Source: CAVBBU01 sp963593765 (GTDB lineage Bacteria; Bacillota; Clostridia; Lachnospirales; Lachnospiraceae). Taken from it: a stretch of 5,775 nt of DNA. Of the stretch, positions 1 through 5,775 are shown piece by piece; the first letter of the stretch is position 1; the number at the start of each line of letters is the position of its first letter. The translations under genes were made by a program, and so were the position numbers. Under the pieces are notes generated by a model. It saw only the letters and a program-made list of their open reading frames with translations. It did no database searches and was not told the origin of the DNA. The stretch is from contig CAVBBU010000101.1 in assembly GCA_963593765.1 (NCBI GenBank), forward strand, positions 1 to 5,775. The letters are read 5' to 3'.

Positions 1-353
1 GGGTTCATCTGGAAGGTTGAGCCCCATTCATCGCCGCCCTCATACTTAGGAACTATATGCACATGCAGGTGACAGCCTGTGTCACCATACAAGCCATAAT
101 TTACCTTGTTTGGACTATAAAGCTTATGCAGTGCCTTAGCTGCGGCTGCGGTATCATCAAAAAATGCAGCTCTGTCCTCGGCACTTATATCTACCATCTC
201 GCTAACATGATCCTTATATGCAAGAAGAATTCTACCTGGCTTTGACTGCTCCTTAAAAAGATACAGATATCCAGACTTCATCTGCCCTATAGGATATCCA
301 AACTTTGCAACAAGCTCGCCCTTCATACAATAAGCACAATTTTGATCCTTCAT
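1..353 (-). CDS. HIT-family protein (histidine triad nucleotide hydrolase/transferase), C-terminus cut by window edge
   Basis: Reading the minus strand from the ATG at 353-351 gives 117 complete codons with no stop before the window edge, so the gene is partial at its 3' end. The protein begins MKDQNCAYC and carries HLHVHIV at residues 95-101, an exact match to the histidine-triad pattern H-x-H-x-H followed by hydrophobic residues. By family analogy the middle His (H97) would be the nucleophile. C6 and C9 form a CxxC pair which, with H49 and H95, could make the structural zinc site found in many bacterial HIT proteins. Members hydrolyse or transfer nucleotidyl groups on substrates such as dinucleoside polyphosphates or nucleoside phosphoramidates in the cytoplasm; the exact substrate cannot be told. 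Probably only a short C-terminal tail is missing, since such proteins are often about 130-140 residues. The start lies 12 bases after the pyrC stop, so the two are probably cotranscribed. The family call is firm, the cellular role is not. Confidence 0.9.
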   Translation of the reverse strand, partial: MKDQNCAYCMKGELVAKFGYPIGQMKSGYLYLFKEQSKPGRILLAYKDHVSEMVDISAEDRAAFFDDTAAAAKALHKLYSPNKVNYGLYGDTGCHLHVHIVPKYEGGDEWGSTFQMN

Positions 354-365
354 TTTCCTAACCCC
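354..365 (-). promoter_or_regulatory. Ribosome binding site of the HIT gene, abutting the pyrC stop codon
   Basis: On the minus strand the pyrC stop TAG is followed directly by GGGGTTAGGAAA and then the HIT ATG. The G-rich stretch and the AGGA are both possible Shine-Dalgarno cores; the latter is very close to the start, so the G-run beginning at the stop codon is the better spaced. Ribosomes ending pyrC would cover this site, which suggests translational coupling (inference). Confidence 0.55.
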
Positions 366-1670
366 CTAGTTATCATTTCTTGAATCATATTCTATACTGC
401 CTGCACAGATAGTCATAATTACCTTACCTGTAAGACGTTTTCCAAGCCACGGACTATTTTGCGACTTGCTTTTACTTTTATCGTATATCCATTCCTTATC
501 CGGATCAAATATAACTATATCCGCACTCTCATCCTCTCTTAGTATGCCTGCATCTATATTATAAAGCTTGCTAGGATAATAGCTCATTCTTTCTATTACC
601 TGACTTAGCTTTAGATGTCCCGGCTTTACTAGGTTCATAATCGCAAGTGAAAGTGCTGTTTCAAGTCCTATCATACCGCTAGGTGCATCAAGAAGTGGCT
701 TGTCCTTTTCTTCCTTTGAATGTGGTGCATGGTCGGTTGCTATAATGTCTATAGTTCTATCCTTAAGCCCCTCTATAATTGCAAGTCTATCCTCATTAGT
801 TCTAAGCGGCGGATTGACTTTAGCTAGTGTTCCGAATTCATTTACCGCATCCTCAGTAAGTGAGAAGTGATGAGGCGTTGCCTCTGCCCAGATATGTATG
901 CCACTTTTTTTTGCTTTTCTAATTAACTCAACGCCTTCCTCTGTAGAGATATGCTGAATACTTATAGTCGCACCTGTTTCTCCTGCAAGCCTTATATCTC
1001 TTTTGATTAGACTTATCTCTGCCTGTCTGTCTGCACCATATATCCCTAGCTTATCCGACATACTTCCGTGGTTAATGCCGGCTTCCTTTATATGCTTTGG
1101 ATCCTCCTCGTGGAAGCTAAGAGGTGTCTTGCATTTTCTAGCTAGAAGCATAGCTTCCTTTGCAAGTTCCTCACTAAGGATTGGCTTACCGTCATCTGTA
1201 AAGCCTGCTGCTCCGCACTCTCTAAGCATTTTCATATCTACCAGCTCAGTTCCCTGCATACCCTTAGTGATCGCCGCACAGGTTCTTACTCTGATAGGTG
1301 CATGTCTTCCGCTCATAAGAACATGGACTATTCCCTCCTCGCTGTCTATAGGCGGATTAGTATTTGCCATACATATTACGGTTGTATATCCGCCTGCTGC
1401 TGCGGCTCTGCTTCCGCTAAGTATATCTTCCTTGTAGGTATAGCCCGGATCTCTAAAGTGAACATGGACATCTACAAGTCCCGGTGCTGCAACTAGCCCT
1501 GTGCAGTCTATAGTTTCTAGCTTCTCGCCCTTTGCTCTTGCTATAAGGTCAGCCTCAAGAAAAAGATCCGGTGCAATTCTTATTATCTTTTTTTCTGCTA
1601 TAAGTATATCTCTTATACCATCCGTCTTAGTTGCCGGATCTATAAGTCTTATATTTTTTAGCATTAACAT
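366..1670 (-). CDS. pyrC: Dihydroorotase, class I (PyrC)
   Basis: The 434-residue protein is a cytoplasmic amidohydrolase that interconverts N-carbamoyl-L-aspartate and L-dihydroorotate, the third step of de novo pyrimidine synthesis. The metal motif DVHVHFRDPG spans residues 67-76 (ligands H69, H71). FTDDGKP at 157-163 supplies the Asp that takes the place of the carboxylated lysine of class II enzymes. H187 (in SFHEED), H240 (in IQHIS) and D313 (in ATDHAPHS) complete the set, so all expected metal and catalytic residues are present. NPPLR at 286-290 is also typical. The length matches the Bacillus-type enzyme (about 428) and not the roughly 348-residue E. coli class II form. The first ATG (1670-1668) is chosen because a GAGG lies 9 bases upstream; a second ATG two codons later would be 15 bases away. 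No other pyrimidine gene is visible. The gene follows nhaC after 66 bases and precedes the HIT gene by 12. Confidence 0.96.
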   Translation of the reverse strand: MLMLKNIRLIDPATKTDGIRDILIAEKKIIRIAPDLFLEADLIARAKGEKLETIDCTGLVAAPGLVDVHVHFRDPGYTYKEDILSGSRAAAAGGYTTVICMANTNPPIDSEEGIVHVLMSGRHAPIRVRTCAAITKGMQGTELVDMKMLRECGAAGFTDDGKPILSEELAKEAMLLARKCKTPLSFHEEDPKHIKEAGINHGSMSDKLGIYGADRQAEISLIKRDIRLAGETGATISIQHISTEEGVELIRKAKKSGIHIWAEATPHHFSLTEDAVNEFGTLAKVNPPLRTNEDRLAIIEGLKDRTIDIIATDHAPHSKEEKDKPLLDAPSGMIGLETALSLAIMNLVKPGHLKLSQVIERMSYYPSKLYNIDAGILREDESADIVIFDPDKEWIYDKSKSKSQNSPWLGKRLTGKVIMTICAGSIEYDSRNDN

Positions 1671-1736
1671 ATGCTTTTGCCTCTATCTCAAAGATATTTG
1701 AAATACTTTTATTTAGCAAGGAATGTACCCTGCAAT
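1671..1736 (-). promoter_or_regulatory. nhaC-pyrC intergenic gap with pyrC SD and a weak promoter-like match
   Basis: The gap carries a GAGG Shine-Dalgarno site 9 bases before the pyrC ATG. Further upstream the minus strand reads TTGCTA (1719-1714), a 17-base spacer, then TATCTT (1696-1691), each matching four of six sigma-A consensus bases. An imperfect AT-rich inverted repeat (1690-1709, eight pairs with one bulge and a three-base loop) overlaps the -10-like box. It has too few GC pairs and no proper U-tract, so it is unlikely to be a terminator. Read-through from nhaC is at least as plausible as a separate promoter. The SD is well supported; the promoter is a weak match only. Confidence 0.25.
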
Positions 1737-3362
1737 CTAAGCTGCAGCCTTATCCTTTTTGCATCTAACCATAAGTACGATAAGCATAAGCACTACTGAT
1801 ACTGCAAGGCTTATAAACATATTCTGGGTAAAGCCTGCAAGCAGGTAGCCCGGAACGCAAACTGCTGCAACTGTCATAGCATAAGGCAGCTGTGTAGATA
1901 CATGGTTTACATGGTCGCAGTGTGCTCCTGCACTAGCCATAATAGTTGTATCTGATATAGGCGAGCAGTGGTCGCCGCATACTGCACCAGAAAGACAAGA
2001 CGCTATAGAGATAACAAGCATCTGTCCGCTAGGAAATACTCCGCAAACTATAGGTATAAGTATAGCGAAGGTTCCCCAAGAGGTTCCTGTGGAAAATGCA
2101 AGGAATACCGCAACTATAAATATAACGGTAGGAAGAAGCATATGCAGAGAGCTTGCTGAATTTGCAACAACATCTGCTATAAAATATTTTGCTCCAAGTA
2201 GTCCTGTCATACCTGAAAGCGTCCATGCCATAGTAAGTATAAGTATAGGTGCTACCATTGCCTTAAAGCCCTCTGGTATGCAGCCCATAAAATCATTGAA
2301 GGAAATAACGCCTCTCCACATATAAAATACAAAGGTAAATATAAGTGTGATAAATGATCCTATAACAAGTCCTACAGATGCATCACAATTAGAGAACGCA
2401 TCTATAAAATTAGCTCCGTCAAATATACCGCCTGTATATACCATTCCATATACGCAAGATGCTATTAAAACTATAACTGGAAGTACAAGGTCAACTACTG
2501 CTCCGTTTGGAGTTTGCATCTCATCATCTACCTCGCCATAAGGTCTTGCGGCTGTGGTAAAAAGATCGCCTCCGATAGCATTGTCCTCGTGCTTTTTCAT
2601 AGGTCCAAAATCTCTATTAGTTATTGTTATAAATAGAAGTGTAACTAAAGTAAGGATCGCATAAAAGTTGTAAGGAATTGTATTAAGGAACATCGTGAAG
2701 CCATTGATTCCTGCATCCTCTGGTACTGATGATGTAACTGCTGCTGCCCAGCTTGATATAGGTGCGATTATACATACCGGCGCTGCTGTTGCATCTATAA
2801 TATATGCAAGCTTTGCTCTCGATACCTTGTGGCTGTCTGTAACTGGTCGCATAACAGATCCAACTGTAAGACAGTTAAAGTAATCATCTACAAATATTAA
2901 AACGCCAAGTGCGATAGTTGCAAGCTGTGCTCCGATTCTCGTTTTGATATGCTCTGATGCCCACTTACCGAATGCGGCACTTCCGCCGACCTTGTTCATA
3001 AGTGCAACCATAATTCCAAGTATAACAAGGAATATAAGTATACCTACGTTCCAGCTATCTGCAAGCTTATATACCATACCGCCCTCTTCATTAAAGAACA
3101 TGGTATTAATCATAAGCTCTAGGTTGCCGTTTGCATATAAAAGAGCACCCGATACTATACCGACAAAAAGTGAGGAGTAAACCTCTTTTGTAATCAGCGC
3201 AAGCGTAATAGCGATAACCGGTGGAAGTAGTCCAAAGACGGTGCTGTACGCTGCCGGCTGATAAGTTGCTGCATCTACCACGCCTACTGTTTTTGTAGAG
3301 GCAAATGCAAAGATAAGCAAAATAACTCCTGCCAAAACTAAAACCCAATAATTTTTCTTCAT
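1737..3362 (-). CDS. NhaC-family Na+/H+ antiporter-type membrane transporter
   Basis: The 541-residue protein is very hydrophobic, with about a dozen membrane segments, starting with one at residues 5-22 and ending with one near 514-533 followed by the basic tail RCKKDKAAA. It belongs to the NhaC sodium/proton antiporter family: IFVDDYFNCLTVG at 156-168, FSTGTSWG at 423-430, and the signature-like GAVCGDHCSPISDTT at 459-473 followed by HCDHVNHVSTQLPYA at 481-495. The paired acids D159/D160, and D464 and D471, are candidates for ion binding (inference). The family expels Na+ in exchange for H+, but relatives exchange organic anions such as malate/lactate, so the true substrate is open. An AGGGG Shine-Dalgarno site lies 10 bases before the ATG at 3362-3360. 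A different-frame ATG right after that SD (3372-3370) opens an 88-codon frame that lies almost wholly inside this gene and is not believed. A terminator ends just upstream of this gene. Confidence 0.88.
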   Translation of the reverse strand: MKKNYWVLVLAGVILLIFAFASTKTVGVVDAATYQPAAYSTVFGLLPPVIAITLALITKEVYSSLFVGIVSGALLYANGNLELMINTMFFNEEGGMVYKLADSWNVGILIFLVILGIMVALMNKVGGSAAFGKWASEHIKTRIGAQLATIALGVLIFVDDYFNCLTVGSVMRPVTDSHKVSRAKLAYIIDATAAPVCIIAPISSWAAAVTSSVPEDAGINGFTMFLNTIPYNFYAILTLVTLLFITITNRDFGPMKKHEDNAIGGDLFTTAARPYGEVDDEMQTPNGAVVDLVLPVIVLIASCVYGMVYTGGIFDGANFIDAFSNCDASVGLVIGSFITLIFTFVFYMWRGVISFNDFMGCIPEGFKAMVAPILILTMAWTLSGMTGLLGAKYFIADVVANSASSLHMLLPTVIFIVAVFLAFSTGTSWGTFAILIPIVCGVFPSGQMLVISIASCLSGAVCGDHCSPISDTTIMASAGAHCDHVNHVSTQLPYAMTVAAVCVPGYLLAGFTQNMFISLAVSVVLMLIVLMVRCKKDKAAA

Positions 3363-3384
3363 AGCTTTTCATCCCCTATATTTG

Positions 3385-3415
3385 ATAAAAGCCTCACAAT
3401 TAAAAAATTGGAGGC
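3385..3415 (-). terminator. Rho-independent terminator of the amino acid ABC transporter operon
   Basis: On the minus strand the arm GCCTCCAATT (3415-3406) pairs with AATTG-T-GAGGC (3401-3391), giving ten base pairs with one bulged base and a four-base T loop, followed by TTTTAT. It begins 11 bases after the ATPase stop, which fits the end of the importer operon. The plus-strand side has a weaker T-tract, and no plus-strand gene would use it. The 3' end of the T-run is only about 22 bases from the nhaC start. Confidence 0.88.
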
Positions 3416-3426
3416 GTCTTTGCGTT

Positions 3427-4185
3427 TTATATATTACCATATCTTCCGAGAAATGTCTTTGTTCTTTCGTTATTTGATGCAAAAATTTCGCTTGGAGTAC
3501 CCTCCTCGACTATAATTCCATCTGCCATAAATAAAACTCTGTCCGATATATCCTTAGCAAATGTCATCTCGTGGGTAACTATAACCATAGCTATATGAAG
3601 GTCAGCAAGCGATTTTATAACCTTTAAAACCTCACCAGTTAGCTCCGGATCAAGTGCCGAGGTCGGTTCATCAAAAAATAGTATCTTTGGATTAAGTGCG
3701 AGTGCTCTTGCTATAGCAACTCTTTGGCACTGACCGCCTGATAGCTGATAAGGATATGCATCTGCCTTGTCAGAAAGGCCCATCTTATCAAGCAGCTTAT
3801 ATGCTTCCTCCTCGACTTCCTTTTTCTTTCTTTTTTGAACCCTTATAGGTGCATCAGTAATATTTTTTAAAACTGACATATGCGGAAAAAGATTAAAGCT
3901 TTGAAATACCAAGCCATAAAGCGTATCTGCTTTTTTTAGCTTTTCCTTTGATGCATATGTGGTATGTGTACCCTCTGTTTTTGCTACCATTATATCGCCG
4001 TATTTTATAGAGCCGGAGTCTATTTTTTCCAGCATGGTTGCACATCTAAGAAGGGTGGACTTTCCTGAGCCTGACGGTCCGATAATAGTTAGGATCTCGC
4101 CTTCATTTACCTCTAGGGAAATGTCCTTTAAAACCTCTAAGCCATCGAAGGACTTTTTAATATTTTTCATCTCAAGTAATGCCAT
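3427..4185 (-). CDS. Polar amino acid ABC transporter ATP-binding protein (GlnQ/HisP-like)
   Basis: The 252-residue cytoplasmic ATPase powers the importer encoded by the two preceding genes. All nucleotide-binding motifs are present in order: Walker A GPSGSGKST (residues 36-44), Q-loop in VFQSFNLFPHMS (Q95), ABC signature LSGGQCQRVAIARAL (148-162), Walker B ILFFDEP (168-174), D-loop SALD (176-179) and H-loop VIVTHEM (H205). FNLFPHM after the Q-loop and the DEPTSALDPEL block are typical of the polar amino acid subfamily. The residue after LSGGQ is Cys where Gln is most common; this should not harm activity. The stretch at about 63-90, before the Q-loop, is hydrophilic and somewhat extended. 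The ATG is preceded by GAGG five bases upstream, inside the end of the permease gene, and only one base separates it from the permease TGA, implying tight translational coupling. Function is clear at subfamily level; the amino acid carried is not. Confidence 0.95.
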   Translation of the reverse strand: MALLEMKNIKKSFDGLEVLKDISLEVNEGEILTIIGPSGSGKSTLLRCATMLEKIDSGSIKYGDIMVAKTEGTHTTYASKEKLKKADTLYGLVFQSFNLFPHMSVLKNITDAPIRVQKRKKKEVEEEAYKLLDKMGLSDKADAYPYQLSGGQCQRVAIARALALNPKILFFDEPTSALDPELTGEVLKVIKSLADLHIAMVIVTHEMTFAKDISDRVLFMADGIIVEEGTPSEIFASNNERTKTFLGRYGNI

Positions 4186-4186
4186 A

Positions 4187-4840
4187 TCAACCTCTATAAT
4201 AATTCATTTTCTTTTCGCTAAGCTCCATAATCCATGCAACTATAAAATTAAATACATAATAGAATATAGCCGCTGCGACATATGGCATCATGCTCGTTTG
4301 TGCACTTGCTAGTGCCTTCGCCGTTGTAAACATTTCCGCTACACTTATGGTAAATGCAAGCGAGGTGTCCTTAACTAGCGTTATAACCTCATTAGTAACT
4401 GATGGAAGTATTCTTTTTATTACCTGTGGAAGTATGATAACAAAAAAGGTCTGCACCCTGTTATAGCCAAGAAGCTTAGCCGCCTCATACTGACCTACCG
4501 GCATAGACTGAATACCGCTTCTGTATATCTCAGCAAAGTATGCAGCATAGTTAATTACAAAGCCTATAAATGCTGCCCACAGTCTGTAGCTGTTGCTTAT
4601 TCGTATCTTAAATATATAATACGGACCAAAGTACACCACCATAAGCTGAAGCATAAGTGGTGTACCTCTCATTATAGAAATATAAATCTTGACTATGGAA
4701 GAGATAAGTCTGTTTTTACTCATTCTTCCAAAGGCTACTAAAAGCCCCAGTGGGAGCGAGAATAGCAGTGTTACAACAAATATCTGTATGCTTACTGCCA
4801 TTCCGCCTGCTAGCTGCCTTGTTATATCAATAAAGCTCAT
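4187..4840 (-). CDS. Polar amino acid ABC transporter permease (HisM/GlnP-like)
   Basis: The 217-residue inner-membrane protein has about five membrane segments (roughly residues 13-37, 61-77, 88-108, 150-170 and 185-205). MRGTPLMLQL at 57-66 is the RGTP motif typical of this subfamily. The EAA loop, which couples to the ATPase, runs through EAAKLLGYNRVQTFFVIILPQ at 119-139, with E119, A120, G125 and P138 conserved. The start at 4840-4838 lies 11 bases after a GGGG Shine-Dalgarno core. Only one permease gene is present, so the channel is probably a homodimer (inference). The gene ends in KKMNYYRG one base before the ATPase ATG. Family and role are clear; substrate specificity comes mainly from the binding protein. 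Confidence 0.95.
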   Translation of the reverse strand: MSFIDITRQLAGGMAVSIQIFVVTLLFSLPLGLLVAFGRMSKNRLISSIVKIYISIMRGTPLMLQLMVVYFGPYYIFKIRISNSYRLWAAFIGFVINYAAYFAEIYRSGIQSMPVGQYEAAKLLGYNRVQTFFVIILPQVIKRILPSVTNEVITLVKDTSLAFTISVAEMFTTAKALASAQTSMMPYVAAAIFYYVFNFIVAWIMELSEKKMNYYRG

Positions 4841-4867
4841 ATCTAAAAATTCCCCTTTTAGTGCTTA
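4841..4867 (-). promoter_or_regulatory. Permease ribosome binding site in the loop of a small hairpin
   Basis: The 27-base gap between binding protein and permease contains, on the minus strand, CTAAAA (4861-4856), a seven-base loop holding GGGG (4855-4852), then TTTTAG (4848-4843). The six-pair stem has a single GC pair, so it is weak. The GGGG is the permease Shine-Dalgarno core. The SD role is likely; any effect of the hairpin is inference. Confidence 0.4.
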
Positions 4868-5746
4868 TTACTTTATAGTTGTAACGTCCTTGCCAAACCA
4901 CTTTTCAGATATGCTCTTAAGTGTTCCGTCCTCTGCCATCTCCTCAAGTGCTCCCTGAATCTGATCTCTAAGCTCTGTATTTCCTTTAGCAAAGCCTACG
5001 CCGTACTGCTCGCTTGCTATAGCATCGTCAAGTATAACAAAGTCTGCATTTCTCTGCTGTATCTGATAGCCTGCAACTATAACGTCCATGGCTATGGCAT
5101 CTACCGCACCGCTTTCCAGATCCATAAATGCGGTATTGTAGTCTGGTGTTGTCTGCACACTTGCAAATGTTCCTGTTAGCTCTGGCTTATCCTTTAGTGC
5201 TGCCTCTGCAGATGAGTCTGCCTGAACCTCAACTACCTTTCCTGCAAGGTCTGCACTTGATGCTATGCCGTCATCCTTTCTTACTACAAATACCTGTGAG
5301 TTGTCCATATAAGGCTCTGTCCACTCGTATGCATCCTCACGTCCCTGAATAGTAAAACCGTTCCATATACAGTCTATAGTTCCTGATGTAAGCTCCATAT
5401 CCTTAGAGTCCCATGCTATAGGCTGAAGCTTGCACTCCATTCCAAGTCTCTTTGCTGCCTCCTGGGCTAGCTCTATGTCAAAGCCTGTAAACTCTCCGTC
5501 ATCTCCGACAAAACCCATAGGTGGGAAGTCCTGATCAAAGCCGACTGTTAATACGCCATCATCTACATATCCGCTTGCTGCTGCGGTGGTTTCTTCTGCC
5601 TTGGTTTCATCTGCTGCTTTTGCATCGGTTTCTGCAACGCTCTCTGCTGCCTGCGATGCGGCTGTGGTTTCACTGCTCTTACCTGAGCATCCTGCAAGTG
5701 ATGCAACTACTGCTGCTGTTAAAATTACACTCATAAGCTTTCTCAT
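4868..5746 (-). CDS. Amino acid ABC transporter substrate-binding lipoprotein (SBP_bac_3 family)
   Basis: The 292-residue protein has a lipoprotein signal peptide: basic start MRKL, a hydrophobic core, and lipobox SLAGC with C20 as the lipidated residue. Residues 21-58 are a low-complexity Ala/Glu/Thr/Ser linker that would tether the domain to the outer face of the membrane. The ligand-binding domain follows from LTVGFDQDFPPMGF (66-79), through GFDIELAQEAAKRLG (88-102), to GTLKSISEKWFG (274-285) near the end; this is the family 3 fold. By family knowledge R136 (in GFTIQGRED) should hold the ligand's alpha-carboxylate and D221 (in AMDVIVAG) its alpha-amino group, so an amino acid ligand is expected. 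The side-chain preference cannot be read with confidence. The start is fixed by a strong GAGGAG eight to nine bases upstream and by the signal peptide. As first gene of the operon it is likely the most highly expressed. The promoter is outside the window. Confidence 0.95.
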   Translation of the reverse strand: MRKLMSVILTAAVVASLAGCSGKSSETTAASQAAESVAETDAKAADETKAEETTAAASGYVDDGVLTVGFDQDFPPMGFVGDDGEFTGFDIELAQEAAKRLGMECKLQPIAWDSKDMELTSGTIDCIWNGFTIQGREDAYEWTEPYMDNSQVFVVRKDDGIASSADLAGKVVEVQADSSAEAALKDKPELTGTFASVQTTPDYNTAFMDLESGAVDAIAMDVIVAGYQIQQRNADFVILDDAIASEQYGVGFAKGNTELRDQIQGALEEMAEDGTLKSISEKWFGKDVTTIK

Positions 5747-5754
5747 AATTTTTT

Positions 5755-5760
5755 CTCCTC
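5755..5760 (-). promoter_or_regulatory. Strong Shine-Dalgarno site of the binding-protein gene
   Basis: The minus strand reads GAGGAG then AAAAAATT and ATG, a near-perfect match to the 16S rRNA anti-SD at good spacing. It is the best SD in the window, fitting the need for an excess of binding protein over permease. The remaining 15 bases to the window edge show no recognisable promoter. Confidence 0.75.
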
Positions 5761-5775
5761 TCGATTGGTTTGTTG

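Noticed and set aside
57..245. 62-codon plus-strand open frame near the left edge
   Set aside because: It is antisense to the HIT gene, including its HxHxH motif, and has no feature of its own.
1003..1437. 144-codon plus-strand open frame opposite pyrC
   Set aside because: It lies wholly within a strongly supported pyrC on the other strand, shows no recognisable domain, and its Ser/Ile/Leu-rich make-up is what the complement of this gene would give.
3106..3372. Minus-strand 88-codon frame starting ten bases before the nhaC start, directly after the SD
   Set aside because: The SD is much too close (no spacer) to serve this ATG, the product has no recognisable domain, and the overlapping nhaC frame is clearly the real one.
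3959..4312. 117-codon plus-strand open frame across the ATPase/permease junction
   Set aside because: It spans two well-supported minus-strand genes and has no family resemblance; it is the antisense shadow of both.
5580..5690. Repetitive GCT/GCA-rich stretch looking like a trinucleotide repeat
   Set aside because: It encodes the Ala/Thr/Glu-rich linker after the lipobox, a common feature of clostridial lipoproteins, and the repeat units are irregular.
1..5775. Search for tRNA, CRISPR repeats, insertion sequence ends, phage genes or toxin-antitoxin pairs
   Set aside because: The window is almost fully occupied by six housekeeping or transport genes, no gap exceeds 66 bases, and I saw no repeat series or mobile-element motif.

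Overview
This window looks like an ordinary chromosomal stretch from an anaerobic Firmicute, most likely of the class Clostridia and Lachnospiraceae-like. I infer this from the clostridial style of the proteins, the moderately AT-rich DNA (roughly 40% GC on a few lines counted by hand), the strong preference for the isoleucine codon ATA, and purine-rich Shine-Dalgarno (SD) sites ahead of the genes. I cannot name a species. All six genes lie on the minus strand, so transcription runs from high to low coordinates. Coding density is very high: no gap between genes exceeds 66 bases. There is no RNA gene, mobile element or CRISPR array.

Upstream block (5775 down to about 3385): a three-gene polar amino acid ABC importer. 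It runs from a lipoprotein substrate-binding protein (5746-4868) to a permease of the HisM/GlnP type (4840-4187) and an ATPase of the GlnQ/HisP type (4185-3427). The spacers are 27 and 1 bases, so this is one operon. It ends in a clear Rho-independent terminator (3385-3415). The operon's promoter lies beyond the right edge; only the SD of the first gene is inside the window. The lipoprotein captures an amino acid outside the membrane, the permease (probably a homodimer, as only one permease gene is present) forms the channel, and the ATPase drives uptake.

Downstream block (3362 down to 1): an NhaC-family sodium/proton antiporter-type membrane protein, then a class I dihydroorotase (PyrC, third step of de novo pyrimidine synthesis), then a HIT-family nucleotide hydrolase or transferase whose C-terminus is cut by the window's left edge. 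pyrC and the HIT gene are closely linked (12-base gap, with the HIT SD directly abutting the pyrC stop). The 66-base nhaC-pyrC gap holds only a weak AT-rich hairpin and a poor promoter-like match.

I found no convincing undescribed system. The points most worth a second look concern layout: the terminator sits so close to nhaC that there is hardly room for a separate promoter, pyrC is next to a transporter rather than other visible pyrimidine genes, and a small hairpin places the permease SD in its loop.
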